Assembly: GCF_017104715.1 (NCBI RefSeq)
Contig: NZ_JAAGPI010000005.1
Location: 186,001-250,000, forward strand
DNA: 64,000 bases
Reading direction: 5' to 3'
Origin: Burkholderia sp. Ac-20365
GTDB taxonomy: Bacteria; Pseudomonadota; Gammaproteobacteria; Burkholderiales; Burkholderiaceae
Position numbers and translations under genes: made by a program. The notes beneath the pieces were generated by a model. It was not told the DNA's origin, searched no databases, and saw nothing but the letters and a program-made list of their open reading frames with translations. Positions 9,293 through 18,062 of this stretch are shown piece after piece; the stretch's first letter is position 1; the number at the start of each line of letters is the position of its first letter.

Positions 9293-10354
9293 ATGGATGA
9301 CAGATCGAGTTCGAATCCTTCCGCCACCAGGTCGATCGTCCTGATCGCGGTCGTCGTAATCGTGGCGGTTGCAGCGTTTATCTACACGGCGGGATGGCTT
9401 TCGCCCGCACGCATCAGTCCGGCACAACTCGTCGACAGCCTCGCGCCGCCGGGCGGCCCCGCGTTGGGACTTCGACGCAATCACGCGAAAGGCATCTGCT
9501 TCACGGGCACGTTCCAGTCCAACGGCGACGCCGCAGCGCTGTCGAAAGCGCCGATGTTCGCCGCGGGCTCCTATGCCGTCACAGGTCGATTCAATCTCGG
9601 CACGGCCGACGCAAAGGCGCCCGACGGTGCCGTACCCGTACGCGGCATGGGGTTGCGCGTCGTCACGCCGGATGGCAGCGAATGGCGTTCAGCAATGATC
9701 GACGCGCCGTTTTTCGCCGTCGCCACGCCCGAGGCGTTCTACGCCCTTATGCAGGCGCTCGCGAACAGGAACGACCCGAATGCGATGAAGCAATTCATTG
9801 CCGCACACCCGGAATTCCCTGCCTTCTACACGTGGCTGACCACGACACCCAAGACCGCTTCCTATGCGCAGGAGCGCTATAACAGCCTCAACAGCTTCGT
9901 TTTCACCAACGCGGCAGGACAGGACAACGTGGTTCGATGGTCTTTGGTGCCGGAAGCAAAACCGCAAACCTTGACTGCCGATGAACTAAAACAGCGTGCG
10001 CCCGACTTTCTCGACACGGACATCACCCAGCGGGTCGCCAGCACGCCGCAGAGGTGGACGATGATCGTCACCGTGGCGAATCCCGGCGATCCCACGGCCG
10101 ATCCGAGCAAGGCCTGGCCAGACGATCGTCGCCAGGTGACAGCCGGCACGCTGGTCGTGAGCGCCATACAGCCCGAGGCCGACGGGCCATGCAGAGATCT
10201 CAACTTCGATCCGACGGTGCTTCCAACGGGTATGCATGTGTCGGACGATCCGTTTCCCGCTGCGCGTTCAGCCGCATATTCCGTGTCGTTCAACCGAAGA
10301 ACGGCCGAAGACAAGTTCTATCCGCACACCGCCGCGCGAGGATCAGCACAATGA
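9293..10354 (+). CDS. Membrane-anchored catalase-family peroxidase (SrpA-like)
   Basis: 353 residues: a cytoplasmic tail, one N-terminal membrane helix (IVLIAVVVIVAVAAFIYTAG) and a periplasmic mini-catalase domain. The distal His lies in LRRNHAKGICFTGTF and the proximal haem Tyr in RSAAYSVSFNRR, so both haem-side residues of the catalase fold are present. SrpA-type proteins of this size act as peroxidases rather than full catalases. The gene overlaps by four bases (ATGA) a cytochrome b561, so the pair is almost certainly co-translated and forms a membrane haem complex. Start ATG 9293; a TTTCACCCC repeat pair lies just upstream. Substrate and electron flow are inferred. Confidence 0.85.
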   Translation: MDDRSSSNPSATRSIVLIAVVVIVAVAAFIYTAGWLSPARISPAQLVDSLAPPGGPALGLRRNHAKGICFTGTFQSNGDAAALSKAPMFAAGSYAVTGRFNLGTADAKAPDGAVPVRGMGLRVVTPDGSEWRSAMIDAPFFAVATPEAFYALMQALANRNDPNAMKQFIAAHPEFPAFYTWLTTTPKTASYAQERYNSLNSFVFTNAAGQDNVVRWSLVPEAKPQTLTADELKQRAPDFLDTDITQRVASTPQRWTMIVTVANPGDPTADPSKAWPDDRRQVTAGTLVVSAIQPEADGPCRDLNFDPTVLPTGMHVSDDPFPAARSAAYSVSFNRRTAEDKFYPHTAARGSAQ

Positions 10355-10953
10355 GCCCCTCCGAAAACCGCTTCACGCCGCTGCAACGCGCGCTCCACTG
10401 GATCATGGCGATATGTATCGTCGCGATGCTCTTTATCGGTGTCGGCATGGTGTCTACCATTCGACCCGATTACCTGACACTCGTGTCGGTGCATAAGCCA
10501 CTCGGCGTCGTGATACTCGTGCTTGCGCTTGTGCGCCTCGCCGTGAGGCTGGTGCGCGGCGCGCCGCCATTGCCGGAATCGATGCCGCAACCCATGAAAC
10601 TTGCGGCGCATCTATCGCATCTCGCCTTTTACGTGCTGATGATTGCACTGCCGATTCTCGGCTGGGCCATGTTGTCCGCGGCCGATTACCCTGTTGTCGT
10701 CGCCGGTATTCGGTTACCGTCGATTGCCCCGCATAGCAACGACCTGCATACGCTGCTTTGGAACGCGCACAGGTTTCTCGCACTATGTTTCTTCGCGCTC
10801 ATCGTGGTGCATGCCGCTGCAGCGCTCTTCCACGCTCTGCTGAGACGCGACGGCGTGTTTCAATCGATGGCGCCATGGAATGTCGATCAGCCGTCGCTTC
10901 CCGTCGGTAATCCGGCGGCTGTATCGCAGGAACGTAGCATCAGGCAGCAGTAG
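10351..10953 (+). CDS. Cytochrome b561
   Basis: 200-residue, four-helix cytochrome b561. Haem-ligand histidines are visible in RALHWIMAI, SVHKPLG, and the C-terminal NAHRFLALCFF and IVVHAAAALFH. It would pass electrons from the quinone pool to the periplasmic catalase-like protein encoded just upstream, or the reverse. The start ATG overlaps the stop of that gene (ATGA), typical of translational coupling. It converges with the porin gene, whose stop lies 35 bases beyond. Confidence 0.9.
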   Translation: MSPSENRFTPLQRALHWIMAICIVAMLFIGVGMVSTIRPDYLTLVSVHKPLGVVILVLALVRLAVRLVRGAPPLPESMPQPMKLAAHLSHLAFYVLMIALPILGWAMLSAADYPVVVAGIRLPSIAPHSNDLHTLLWNAHRFLALCFFALIVVHAAAALFHALLRRDGVFQSMAPWNVDQPSLPVGNPAAVSQERSIRQQ

Positions 10954-10988
10954 ACCCGTTCTCGACAGTCGGTGTGCTGTGTCGCACG

Positions 10989-12173
10989 CTAGAACTTGTG
11001 CAGCAATCCGATTCGAAGCGCCAGTTGCGTGTTGGCGCCAATTCCTGAGTTTCCAATGAACGTGGAGCTTGCGCCTATTTCGGCCTGAACAGGCACCTGC
11101 TGCCCGTCGACCTCATTGCTGCCCGATGCCTTCTGATAGATCGCGAGTGCATAAATCTCCGTGGTTTTACTGAACTTGTAGTCGATAAAACTGTTGATCT
11201 GATGCCACCGTCCGGTCCATCGACCTGACAGCGCGGAAAACGTGTATCCCAATCCACTCGTAACCGCGGACGTAAACGCGTACTTACCGCCAATTTCATA
11301 GTTGTTCAGCGTAGAACTTTGCCCGTCGATCGCGACGAGTTGCGTATGGGTCCAGTTTCCCCATATCGCGCCGATGTCGGCAACGTACCGGCTGCCTATT
11401 CCAAGCGTCTTGATGTTGCGAAGCGGACCGGTGTCGACGTTCGCAATGGTCGCGGTGAAAGCGGGTGTTGCGCTCGCCGGGAAGCGGATGTTCGTATAGG
11501 CAATACCGAATCCGAACGACTCGTTGTCGTAATTGGCGCCCACGCTATAGGTTCTGGATGAGCCTTCGCTATTCACCGTGCCCGCTGCACTCGAAGGAGA
11601 GCCAGCGAACTCGCCAGCCTGATTCGAGAAACCATACATGACGCCAAATCTGAAACCCGAGACGTCCGCGCTCGTGAACCTGACCGCGTTATTGATGCGA
11701 CTCGTCACCAGCTGATCCAGGTCATTGATGTGATAGGCGTAGTTTCCGGCTGGACTCTCGTGTGCAATCGTGTAGTTGTGGATGAAGTCTCGCGAAAGCG
11801 TGTATTGCCGGCCAAATGTCAACGACCCAATGGACTTTGCTTCAAGGCCGACCCACGCCTGCCTTCCGAATAGCGCGCCGCCCTGCAAGATGGTTCCCGT
11901 CCCGACCGCAAAGCCACTTTCGACCGTGAAGATCGCCCGCAGTCCATCTCCGAGATCCTCGACACCACGAATGCCCCAGCGGTTCCCCTGCGCGACGCCG
12001 TCCGCGAATCGCACCAGAGATTCGTGACCCGTCGATGTGGCGACATGGTTGGCGTAGGTCACGCCCGCGTCGATCAGGCCATAAAGCGTTACGCTGCTTT
12101 GCGCCCGCGCCACCGTGCACGTCAGACAAAGTGGAATGATCGCGAGGCGCCATCTGAGCGCGTCACCTGGCAT
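10989..12173 (-). CDS. Gram-negative general porin (OmpC-like)
   Basis: 394 residues with a signal peptide (LAIIPLCLTCTVARAQ; cleavage before SSVTLYG) and a 16-strand trimeric porin barrel of the Burkholderia family: SSVTLYGLIDAGVTYAN at the mature start, RWGIRGVEDLGDGLRA, FGRQAWVGL, LTFGRQYTL, and a C-terminal aromatic residue (GLLHKF) recognised by the Bam machinery. It lets small hydrophilic solutes cross the outer membrane. Lying 27 bases after the MFS exporter stop on the same strand, it may be transcribed with it. Substrate preference cannot be told. Confidence 0.9.
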   Translation of the reverse strand: MPGDALRWRLAIIPLCLTCTVARAQSSVTLYGLIDAGVTYANHVATSTGHESLVRFADGVAQGNRWGIRGVEDLGDGLRAIFTVESGFAVGTGTILQGGALFGRQAWVGLEAKSIGSLTFGRQYTLSRDFIHNYTIAHESPAGNYAYHINDLDQLVTSRINNAVRFTSADVSGFRFGVMYGFSNQAGEFAGSPSSAAGTVNSEGSSRTYSVGANYDNESFGFGIAYTNIRFPASATPAFTATIANVDTGPLRNIKTLGIGSRYVADIGAIWGNWTHTQLVAIDGQSSTLNNYEIGGKYAFTSAVTSGLGYTFSALSGRWTGRWHQINSFIDYKFSKTTEIYALAIYQKASGSNEVDGQQVPVQAEIGASSTFIGNSGIGANTQLALRIGLLHKF

Positions 12174-12200
12174 GGCCGGGGCCGGTTTTCGAGAGCTGCA

Positions 12201-13430
12201 CTACGCGGCGACCGCCTGCTGCGCTCTCTGCGACGTCACGATAAAAATAACGAGGCCTGCCAGCGTGAGCGCAAAACCCGCCCACACCGCCGATAGCAAT
12301 CCCCAGCCTGCGGCGACAGCGACACCGCCTGCCGCCGCCCCTATGGCATTGCCGACATTCAATGATGCGAGATTCATCGCGCCCATCAAGGTCGGCGCTT
12401 CCGGCGCAAATCGCGTGAGACGCACCTGAATGGTGGGAATCGCCGCCATCATCGTCGCGCCGACTCCAAATAGCGTCAGCATGAGCACCCACTCATGCGC
12501 GCCGAAAATGGCGAGTACCGCCAGCACGACGAGCGCGCAACCGAAGCCGAGCATCAATCCCAACGCATCGTGCATGTCCGCGAGTCGGCCTCCGACGAGA
12601 TTGCCGATAGTCATGCCGACGCCAAACAGCGCGAGCGCAAGCGGGATCGTCGACGGCTTCAGCCTCGCGACATCCGTCACGAAGGGGCCGATAAACGTAT
12701 AGACGGAAAAGATGCTCGCAACGCCAACGGCGGCAACGATCATCGTCGCCCACACACGAGGCTTTCTGAGTGCGCCCAGCTCCTGCCCCAGCGGCCCGCC
12801 ATTGAGCGCTTCACTGCGAGGCAGCCACGCCCACAGTGCGACGAACGCAAGCGCTGCGAGCACCGCGACGGTCACATAGGTTTCGCGCCAGCCCAACTGT
12901 TGCCCCAGAAACGTCGCGAGCGGCGAGCCGACGATGGTCGCGATGGTCAGTCCCAGCATCACCATGGCAAACGCCTTGCCGGAGCTGCCTTCCCCGACGA
13001 CGTACGACGCCACCACGGCTCCCGCACCAAAGTACGCACCCTGCGGCATGCCGCTGATGAAGCGCGCAACGGCAAACATGCCCAGATTGACCGCCGCCGC
13101 AGACAGCAGATTGCCCACGATAAAAAGGCCGATCAGGCACAGCAGCAAAGTCCGCCTGTTGAGACGGCTTGCCATCAAGGTAACGAGCGGCGCACCGATC
13201 ACGACGCCAAACGCGTAAGCCGTGATGGCATTGGTCGCTTCCGAAATGCTCAGATCGAGACTCGCGGCAAAGAGCTGAATGATGCCCATGCTCGCGAACT
13301 CCGATGTGCCGATACAGAAGCTTCCAAGCGCCAGCGCAAATAGCGTCAGGCCACGCCTTCTGGATTCCGACTCTTGCGTGCAGTGAACCTTGACCGTTTT
13401 GCACTGCGCTTCATAGGCTTTCTCGTGCAC
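12201..13430 (-). CDS. MFS transporter (DHA1, sugar/arabinose-efflux type), copy 1
   Basis: 409-residue, 12-helix major facilitator. Signature segments are LALGSFCIGTSEFASMG in helix 1, SRLNRRTLLLC in the 2-3 loop and RFISGMPQGAYFGAGAVVAS in helix 4, as in AraJ/NepI-type efflux proteins. GTG 13430 follows GCGGAAG. It is strikingly similar to the MFS gene at 16339-17550. A promoter with a dyad operator lies directly upstream. Likely exports a small metabolite or drug; substrate unknown. Confidence 0.88.
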   Translation of the reverse strand: MHEKAYEAQCKTVKVHCTQESESRRRGLTLFALALGSFCIGTSEFASMGIIQLFAASLDLSISEATNAITAYAFGVVIGAPLVTLMASRLNRRTLLLCLIGLFIVGNLLSAAAVNLGMFAVARFISGMPQGAYFGAGAVVASYVVGEGSSGKAFAMVMLGLTIATIVGSPLATFLGQQLGWRETYVTVAVLAALAFVALWAWLPRSEALNGGPLGQELGALRKPRVWATMIVAAVGVASIFSVYTFIGPFVTDVARLKPSTIPLALALFGVGMTIGNLVGGRLADMHDALGLMLGFGCALVVLAVLAIFGAHEWVLMLTLFGVGATMMAAIPTIQVRLTRFAPEAPTLMGAMNLASLNVGNAIGAAAGGVAVAAGWGLLSAVWAGFALTLAGLVIFIVTSQRAQQAVAA

Positions 13431-13455
13431 GATAGTCTTCCGCTTCTCGTTGACG

Positions 13456-13484
13456 ATATCCGAATGTATCGGACATTAATCAAT
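13456..13484 (-). promoter_or_regulatory. Candidate promoter with internal dyad for MFS copy 1
   Basis: On the minus strand TTGATT and GATATC are 17 bases apart, a plausible -35/-10 pair. The spacer and -10 contain the dyad TCCGA-ATGTA-TCGGA (13459-13473), placed where a TetR- or MarR-like repressor would act. No such regulator gene is adjacent. Confidence 0.4.
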
Positions 13485-13604
13485 GCAGATGCGAATCCGT
13501 TCATATCGGGAATTGGCCATTTCGTCGGGAAAGATTGCGGCCTCGCGCATGCCCATACTGAATCGAAACGCATTACCCGATGTATGGACCAGAGGTGAAA
13601 TGAC

Positions 13605-14075
13605 ATGCAAGCGGAAGACCATTCCAGCCAATGGGCACGATTCCCCGTCTCGTTCGATCAGTTCGAAGCCGAAGGACGTGCCAATGAACCCACACTCCAT
13701 CTCAACGCTGTGAGCCGCGTCATGATCGTCGCCGTGTGGGCGTGGTCACTCATCGAAGCTTATTGGGAACTCGGGTACGAAATAAATTCCCTGCATATAG
13801 GGATAATCGTGCTGTCTAAACTGGTTCTCTCTGCGTTCGCACTCGCGGCTTTATTCAGTTCGTCGGCCGCTATGATTGCGCTGGCATTCAGCTGTGTAGT
13901 CAGCATCGTGGTGATTGGCGTCACGTTACCCGATATGTTTTCGATGTCGCGAGCTTTCTTTTATCTCTCGCTGATCGAAGTGGTGGCCAAGGTGACGCTC
14001 GTCGTGACCATTGCCTGTCACTATGTGTCCGATCATCTCGAGGACAGCGAGTCGCAGGCATGGCCGGTCAGATGA
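13605..14075 (+). CDS. Hypothetical four-helix membrane protein
   Basis: 156 residues: a hydrophilic N-terminus (about 35 residues) followed by four hydrophobic segments (VSRVMIVAVWAWSLIEAYW, IIVLSKLVLSAFALAALF, MIALAFSCVVSIVVIGVTL, FFYLSLIEVVAKVTLVVTIA). I do not recognise a family. It is divergent from MFS copy 1 and convergent with the binding-protein gene, with a strong hairpin between the stops. Probably an inner-membrane protein; function unknown. Confidence 0.65.
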   Translation: MQAEDHSSQWARFPVSFDQFEAEGRANEPTLHLNAVSRVMIVAVWAWSLIEAYWELGYEINSLHIGIIVLSKLVLSAFALAALFSSSAAMIALAFSCVVSIVVIGVTLPDMFSMSRAFFYLSLIEVVAKVTLVVTIACHYVSDHLEDSESQAWPVR

Positions 14076-14076
14076 T

Positions 14077-14101
14077 CTGTGTGCCACGTCGTGGCACACA
14101 G
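14077..14101. terminator. Bidirectional hairpin between convergent genes
   Basis: A perfect 12-bp inverted repeat (CTGTGTGCCACG / CGTGGCACACAG) with a single central T at 14089. It lies just past the stop of the membrane-protein gene and before the stop of the convergent binding-protein gene. There is no T-run, so termination strength is uncertain. Confidence 0.6.
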
Positions 14102-14106
14102 GCGCG

Positions 14107-15015
14107 CTATGGCGCAAACCATCCGTCTACTTCGTTCTGGTTCTTGCGCATCCACTCTCGCGCCACTTCCTGCTCGGGCTTGTGATCCACGACCAGTTCG
14201 CGCTCCAGCTCCGTGACAACCGGAATGCTCAGACGGACCCGCCCCAGCACGACACGGCTGCGTTCCGGCAAGGACATCCACACGGCCTTGCGCACAACCA
14301 CAACGGCCCGGTCCGTGCCAAACACGCCCTGCGGATCCTTCAGAACACGCATCGAGTACAGCGCGTTGAGATATTGAGGCTGCCAAAGCGGCATGACCAT
14401 CCACTGCTTCGCCGAATACGCCGAACCCAGCTTCGAGGCCCAATCCTGCGCTGACGCAACATGCAGCGTATAGCCCGCCTCTGTCAGGCCATACTGCTTC
14501 ATGATTCGCTCCGAGCCGATCATCAGTCCCGAACCGGGCCCCACGCCGGCGATGTCCTTGTCCATTCGCGCGACGACTTCCGGGCGACGCAGATCGTCGA
14601 TGCTCGACACCGTCGATTCAGGGATATACGAGGGAACGGCCCAATATAGTTGAGCACCCGTGTAGAGCGTCGCCGCTTCGACCAGGCGATCAGCCAGCGG
14701 CTGTTGTAGCGGTCCGTGTGCATGTGGCAGCCATGACGCTACGAGCACATCGACCTGGTCTTTGCCGAGCGCCGCGTAAATCTGCGGGTGATTCCCCTCG
14801 ACGATAGTCACGCGATGTCCAAGCCGTTCCAGTACTTCAACGACGACGGCCGCTGCGACCTTGTAGAAAGTGAGGTTGATCTCCCCAACGACGAGCGGTT
14901 GAGGAGCACTCTCTGCGCCGTCTGCGTACGCAGCCTGGTGAAGCGACACCGACAAAACGCACGCAGCGAGCAGCCGCGCAAAAGAACGCATTTTCATTGA
15001 TGAAGTGTCCGGCAT
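14107..15015 (-). CDS. Glycine-betaine-type ABC substrate-binding protein (orphan)
   Basis: 302 residues with a signal peptide (LLAACVLSVSLHQAAYADG) and the OpuAC/ProX periplasmic binding fold: VVGEINLTFYKVAAAVV, the DVLVASWLPHAHG loop and GSGLMIGSERIMKQYG. Such proteins capture quaternary amines (glycine betaine, choline, proline betaine) for an ABC importer. No permease or ATPase gene is adjacent, so it must work with components encoded elsewhere or act as a sensor. The true start could be ATG 15015 or the ATG seven codons later (MKMRSFARLL), which begins the signal peptide more naturally. Confidence 0.85.
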   Translation of the reverse strand: MPDTSSMKMRSFARLLAACVLSVSLHQAAYADGAESAPQPLVVGEINLTFYKVAAAVVVEVLERLGHRVTIVEGNHPQIYAALGKDQVDVLVASWLPHAHGPLQQPLADRLVEAATLYTGAQLYWAVPSYIPESTVSSIDDLRRPEVVARMDKDIAGVGPGSGLMIGSERIMKQYGLTEAGYTLHVASAQDWASKLGSAYSAKQWMVMPLWQPQYLNALYSMRVLKDPQGVFGTDRAVVVVRKAVWMSLPERSRVVLGRVRLSIPVVTELERELVVDHKPEQEVAREWMRKNQNEVDGWFAP

Positions 15016-15053
15016 GTTTGCATGCCGCTGCGCCCCGACACAGACAAGACATG

Positions 15054-15182
15054 CTAAAGAAGGCAGATATCGCGGTAGTCGACCGTACGCCTGTAGACGT
15101 TTTTATCTAGCCACGATACGTACGTGTATTCGACATAAGCGTTGCTGCAGACAATGATCCAGTTGTGAAGCGTGTGTGGCAT
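15054..15182 (-). CDS. Predicted small protein (42 aa)
   Basis: A 42-codon frame (MPHTLHNWIIVCSNAYVEY...) with an ideal ribosome-binding site GGGAG seven bases before ATG 15182. The product is rich in Tyr, Trp and Val, has one Cys in the middle and ends in YRDICLL. A longer reading reaches 15263 but adds a less natural N-terminus. I do not recognise the family. The binding-protein gene starts 38 bases downstream on the same strand, so it may be a leader or an independent small protein. Confidence 0.4.
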   Translation of the reverse strand: MPHTLHNWIIVCSNAYVEYTYVSWLDKNVYRRTVDYRDICLL

Positions 15183-15330
15183 GACGGTACTCCCGGGACA
15201 AAAAAGCAACGTGCGTGTGCGGACCGGGAAACATCTGACAGCCTTGCACTCGCACTGTCCCAAGCATAGTCACCGTCGTGGGCGAGTTCTACTCTACCGT
15301 GGCATACGGTTGAATTTCGTCGACGTAGCG

Positions 15331-15352
15331 GGGCTATACCGCGGTATAGCCC
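15331..15352. promoter_or_regulatory. Perfect 22-bp palindrome containing ATACC-N3-GTA (site A)
   Basis: GGGCTATACCG joined to CGGTATAGCCC is a perfect palindrome between the SDR stop (15407) and the small gene (15182). It matches the ATACC-N3-GTA dyads upstream of cioA and the AraC gene. No T-run follows on either strand, so an operator is more likely than a terminator. Confidence 0.45.
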
Positions 15353-15406
15353 GCAACTTCAGGATTGCTCGCGATATGAATGTTGGACTGGCACGCGTGC
15401 AATTCA

Positions 15407-16201
15407 CTACGCAATCGAATCCACAATGCCGCCGTCCACGCGCAATGCGGCGCCCGTCGTCGCGGACGCTTGCATCGAGCACGCATACACGACCATGTTG
15501 GCTACTTCTTCCGTGCTTGCCGCGCGCTGGATAATCGACGAACCACGTGTAGCAAGAACGAATTCATTCAGTTTCTGCTCTGGCGTCTTGCCTTCCTTTC
15601 TGGCGGCTTCGGCGACCATTTCAAGCGCGCCGTCCGACAAGGTCGGTCCTGGAAGCACCGAATTGACTGTGACGCCCGTGCCTGCCGCGAACTTCGCGAT
15701 ACCGCGCGCGATGCTGAGCTGCGCGGTCTTTGAAAACCCATACGCAAGCATGTCGGGCGGGATATTGAGGCCCGACTCCGACGAGAGAAACACCACACGG
15801 CCCCACTTTCGATCCATCATGCCTTGAAGATAGGCGCGGGTCAGTCTCACGCCGGACATCACGTTGATCTGAAAGTAGCGCTCCCAGTCTTCATCGCTCG
15901 AACTGAACAGATCGCCCGGTCCAAAGACGCCGAGATTGTTGACGAGAATATCGGTGCTGGGCACGGTCTTCACGAACTGATCGACGCCCGCGCGCGTTCC
16001 GAGATCGCCCACTACGCCTTGCAGTTTGGCGTTCGGCACGGTCTCGCGAATTTTTCCAATTGCACGGTCGACTGCCTCCTTGGACCGTCCGTTCACGATA
16101 GTTTCCGCGCCCGTTCCCGCGAGGCCTGTCGCGATAGCGAGACCGATGCCCGCGCTCGATGCGCTAACCAATGCCGTTTTTCCAGAAAGATCGATATTCA
16201 C
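15407..16201 (-). CDS. Short-chain dehydrogenase/reductase
   Basis: 264 residues. Classical SDR: cofactor motif SASSAGIGLAIA (about 14-25), NNLGVFG (NNAG equivalent), Ser/Tyr/Lys catalytic residues in FLSSESGLN and LAYGFSKTAQ, and a C-terminal ALRVDGGIVDSIA. Cytosolic NAD(P)-dependent oxidoreductase; the substrate is unknown. I prefer GTG 16201 (VNIDLSGKTAL), preceded by TGGAG, over an upstream start at 16264 that adds a low-complexity stretch. It is the last gene of the minus-strand cluster with MFS copy 2, the SRPBCC protein and the aldo/keto reductase. Confidence 0.87.
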   Translation of the reverse strand: MNIDLSGKTALVSASSAGIGLAIATGLAGTGAETIVNGRSKEAVDRAIGKIRETVPNAKLQGVVGDLGTRAGVDQFVKTVPSTDILVNNLGVFGPGDLFSSSDEDWERYFQINVMSGVRLTRAYLQGMMDRKWGRVVFLSSESGLNIPPDMLAYGFSKTAQLSIARGIAKFAAGTGVTVNSVLPGPTLSDGALEMVAEAARKEGKTPEQKLNEFVLATRGSSIIQRAASTEEVANMVVYACSMQASATTGAALRVDGGIVDSIA

Positions 16202-16338
16202 AGTGTCGGCTCCATTGAAGTGAGATGCAGTCCTGTTCGTCGTGTGGCCCGAAGAAAGGGCCATTGATTCTATGTCGCAAGCCTACGGTTTGTCAGAGTG
16301 CCCTTGTGCGCGAGCCACGCGCTCTACTCGAATTGATT

Positions 16339-17550
16339 TCAGCGATTGAATCTTGACGCACTGATCGCGAACATCAGCAGACCTGCCAGTGTCAGCGCGA
16401 AACCAGTCCACACAGGAGAGAAGAGACCCAAGCCCGCGCCGATCGTCATGCCGCCAGCCCACGCGCCAATCGCATTCGCGACGTTCAACGCGGCCATGTT
16501 CATCGCGCCCATCAGGGTTGGCGCTTCGGGCGACATGCGCGTGAGACGCACCTGGATCGTCGGAATGGCAATCAACGTGGTCATGCCCATGCCAAACAGT
16601 GCTGGCAACAGCAACCACGGATGCGCACCGAACGCCGCGAGCGCGGCCAGCACGAAGAGTGCCGAACCAAAGCCGATCACGAATCCACGCGCGGGGAATG
16701 CGTCCGCGAGGCGCCCGCCGATCAGATTGCCCGCTGTCATGCCGAGCCCGAACAGCGCAAGCGCCAGCGGCACCATCGACGACGTCAATCCCGCGCCATC
16801 CGTGACGAACGGTCCAATGAACGTGTACACCGCAAAGATGCTCGACACCGCAAGCGCCGCGACGAACATCATCATCCAGACATTGGTCCTGCGCAGCGCG
16901 CCCAGTTCCTGCGTAATCGAACCGCCGTTCAACGTCGCGGAACGCGGCGTCCAGCGCCATAGCGCAGCGAGCGCCAGTGCCGCGATGGCTGTGACGGCCA
17001 GATAGGTGTCACGCCATCCGAGGTGCTGTCCGAGAAAGGTCGCGAGAGGCGAGCCGACAATGGTCGCGACGGTCAGCCCCAGCATCACGAGCGAAAACGC
17101 CTTGCCTGCCTGGTCCTTGCCGGCGATGCTCGATGCCACGACCGCACCCGCGCCAAAGTACGCACCCTGCGGCAAGCCTGCGATAAAGCGCGCCACGCTG
17201 AGCAATGCAAGATTGGGCGCAAGCGCCGAAAGCAGATTGCCCGCGACGAAAAGCGCCATCAGCGCGATCAGCAGCGTTCTCCGGTTCATTCGCGCAGCCG
17301 CGAGCGTCACAAGCGGCGCACCGAGCACGACGCCGAGCGCGTAGGCGGTAATCGCGTGACTCGCAATCGCGATGTCGACATGCAGTCCCTTCGCGAACAA
17401 CTGAAGGATGCCCATGCTCGCGAATTCGGACGTGCCGATTGCAAAACTGCCTAAAGCAAGGGCGAAAAATGCCAGACGCTGGCTGCGGGTGACGCGCGAC
17501 GTTTCGGCGCGTGCAGCGGGCAACACGATTTCGGTGATATCGGTTTCCAT
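16339..17550 (-). CDS. MFS transporter (DHA1), copy 2
   Basis: 403-residue, 12-helix MFS protein almost identical in many segments to copy 1 (12201-13430): LALGSFAIGTSEFASMGILQLFA, ARMNRRTLLIAL, RFIAGLPQGAYFGAGAVVAS, GSPLATFLGQHLGWRDTY. It sits 76 bases after the SRPBCC gene in the operon facing LysR. Likely exports the substrate or product of the adjacent reductases, or a toxic aldehyde; this is inferred from context. ATG 17550. Confidence 0.88.
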   Translation of the reverse strand: METDITEIVLPAARAETSRVTRSQRLAFFALALGSFAIGTSEFASMGILQLFAKGLHVDIAIASHAITAYALGVVLGAPLVTLAAARMNRRTLLIALMALFVAGNLLSALAPNLALLSVARFIAGLPQGAYFGAGAVVASSIAGKDQAGKAFSLVMLGLTVATIVGSPLATFLGQHLGWRDTYLAVTAIAALALAALWRWTPRSATLNGGSITQELGALRRTNVWMMMFVAALAVSSIFAVYTFIGPFVTDGAGLTSSMVPLALALFGLGMTAGNLIGGRLADAFPARGFVIGFGSALFVLAALAAFGAHPWLLLPALFGMGMTTLIAIPTIQVRLTRMSPEAPTLMGAMNMAALNVANAIGAWAGGMTIGAGLGLFSPVWTGFALTLAGLLMFAISASRFNR

Positions 17551-17626
17551 CGAAAGAACTCGGAGTTATGGCGCTAGCGTCGACGCGGGCCGCCGGATGC
17601 AGCGGCGCCCGCGTGCGACAGATGAA

Positions 17627-18052
17627 TCAGGCCTCGCCCGATCCGGCAAACGACGCTGCCAGCGTCTTCAAGCCATCACGGTAGATACCTGCAAAGAGCT
17701 TTGTGGCATCTTCGTCGCTGACGCCAACCGGCGTGAACTCGCCGAACCATTCGACCTGCGTCGCGCCGTCTTCGACTTCCTGCACGCGCAGCGTCGCGCG
17801 GTAGCCTGTCACAGGAAACGGTGCCTGCAGAATCGAATACGTGTAGCTGCGTGCAGTGTTGTCGAATGCTTCGAGCCGTTCGACGATCACCTCACCGGCG
17901 AGATTCGACAGACGGCGCACGCGCCCGCCTTCACTCAGTTCGCTACCCGGTATGTACGGAAGCCAGTCGGGCAGCGAGTTGAAGCCGCCAATCAGTTGCC
18001 AGACAGCATCGGGCGATGCCGCCATTCTGGTGGATGCGTAGGCGCGTGCCAT
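17627..18052 (-). CDS. SRPBCC-family (polyketide-cyclase-like) protein
   Basis: 141 residues of the START/Bet v1-like fold, a small cytosolic ligand-binding or cyclase protein: ASTRMAASPDAVWQLIGGF, LPDWLPYI, a VRRL-N-GEVIVERLEAFD strand pair and TQVEWFGEFTPVG. It lies 10 bases after the aldo/keto reductase stop, so both are surely co-transcribed. The ligand cannot be read from sequence; it may hold an intermediate for the neighbouring reductases. Confidence 0.82.
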   Translation of the reverse strand: MARAYASTRMAASPDAVWQLIGGFNSLPDWLPYIPGSELSEGGRVRRLSNLAGEVIVERLEAFDNTARSYTYSILQAPFPVTGYRATLRVQEVEDGATQVEWFGEFTPVGVSDEDATKLFAGIYRDGLKTLAASFAGSGEA

Positions 18053-18062
18053 GATCGATTCC

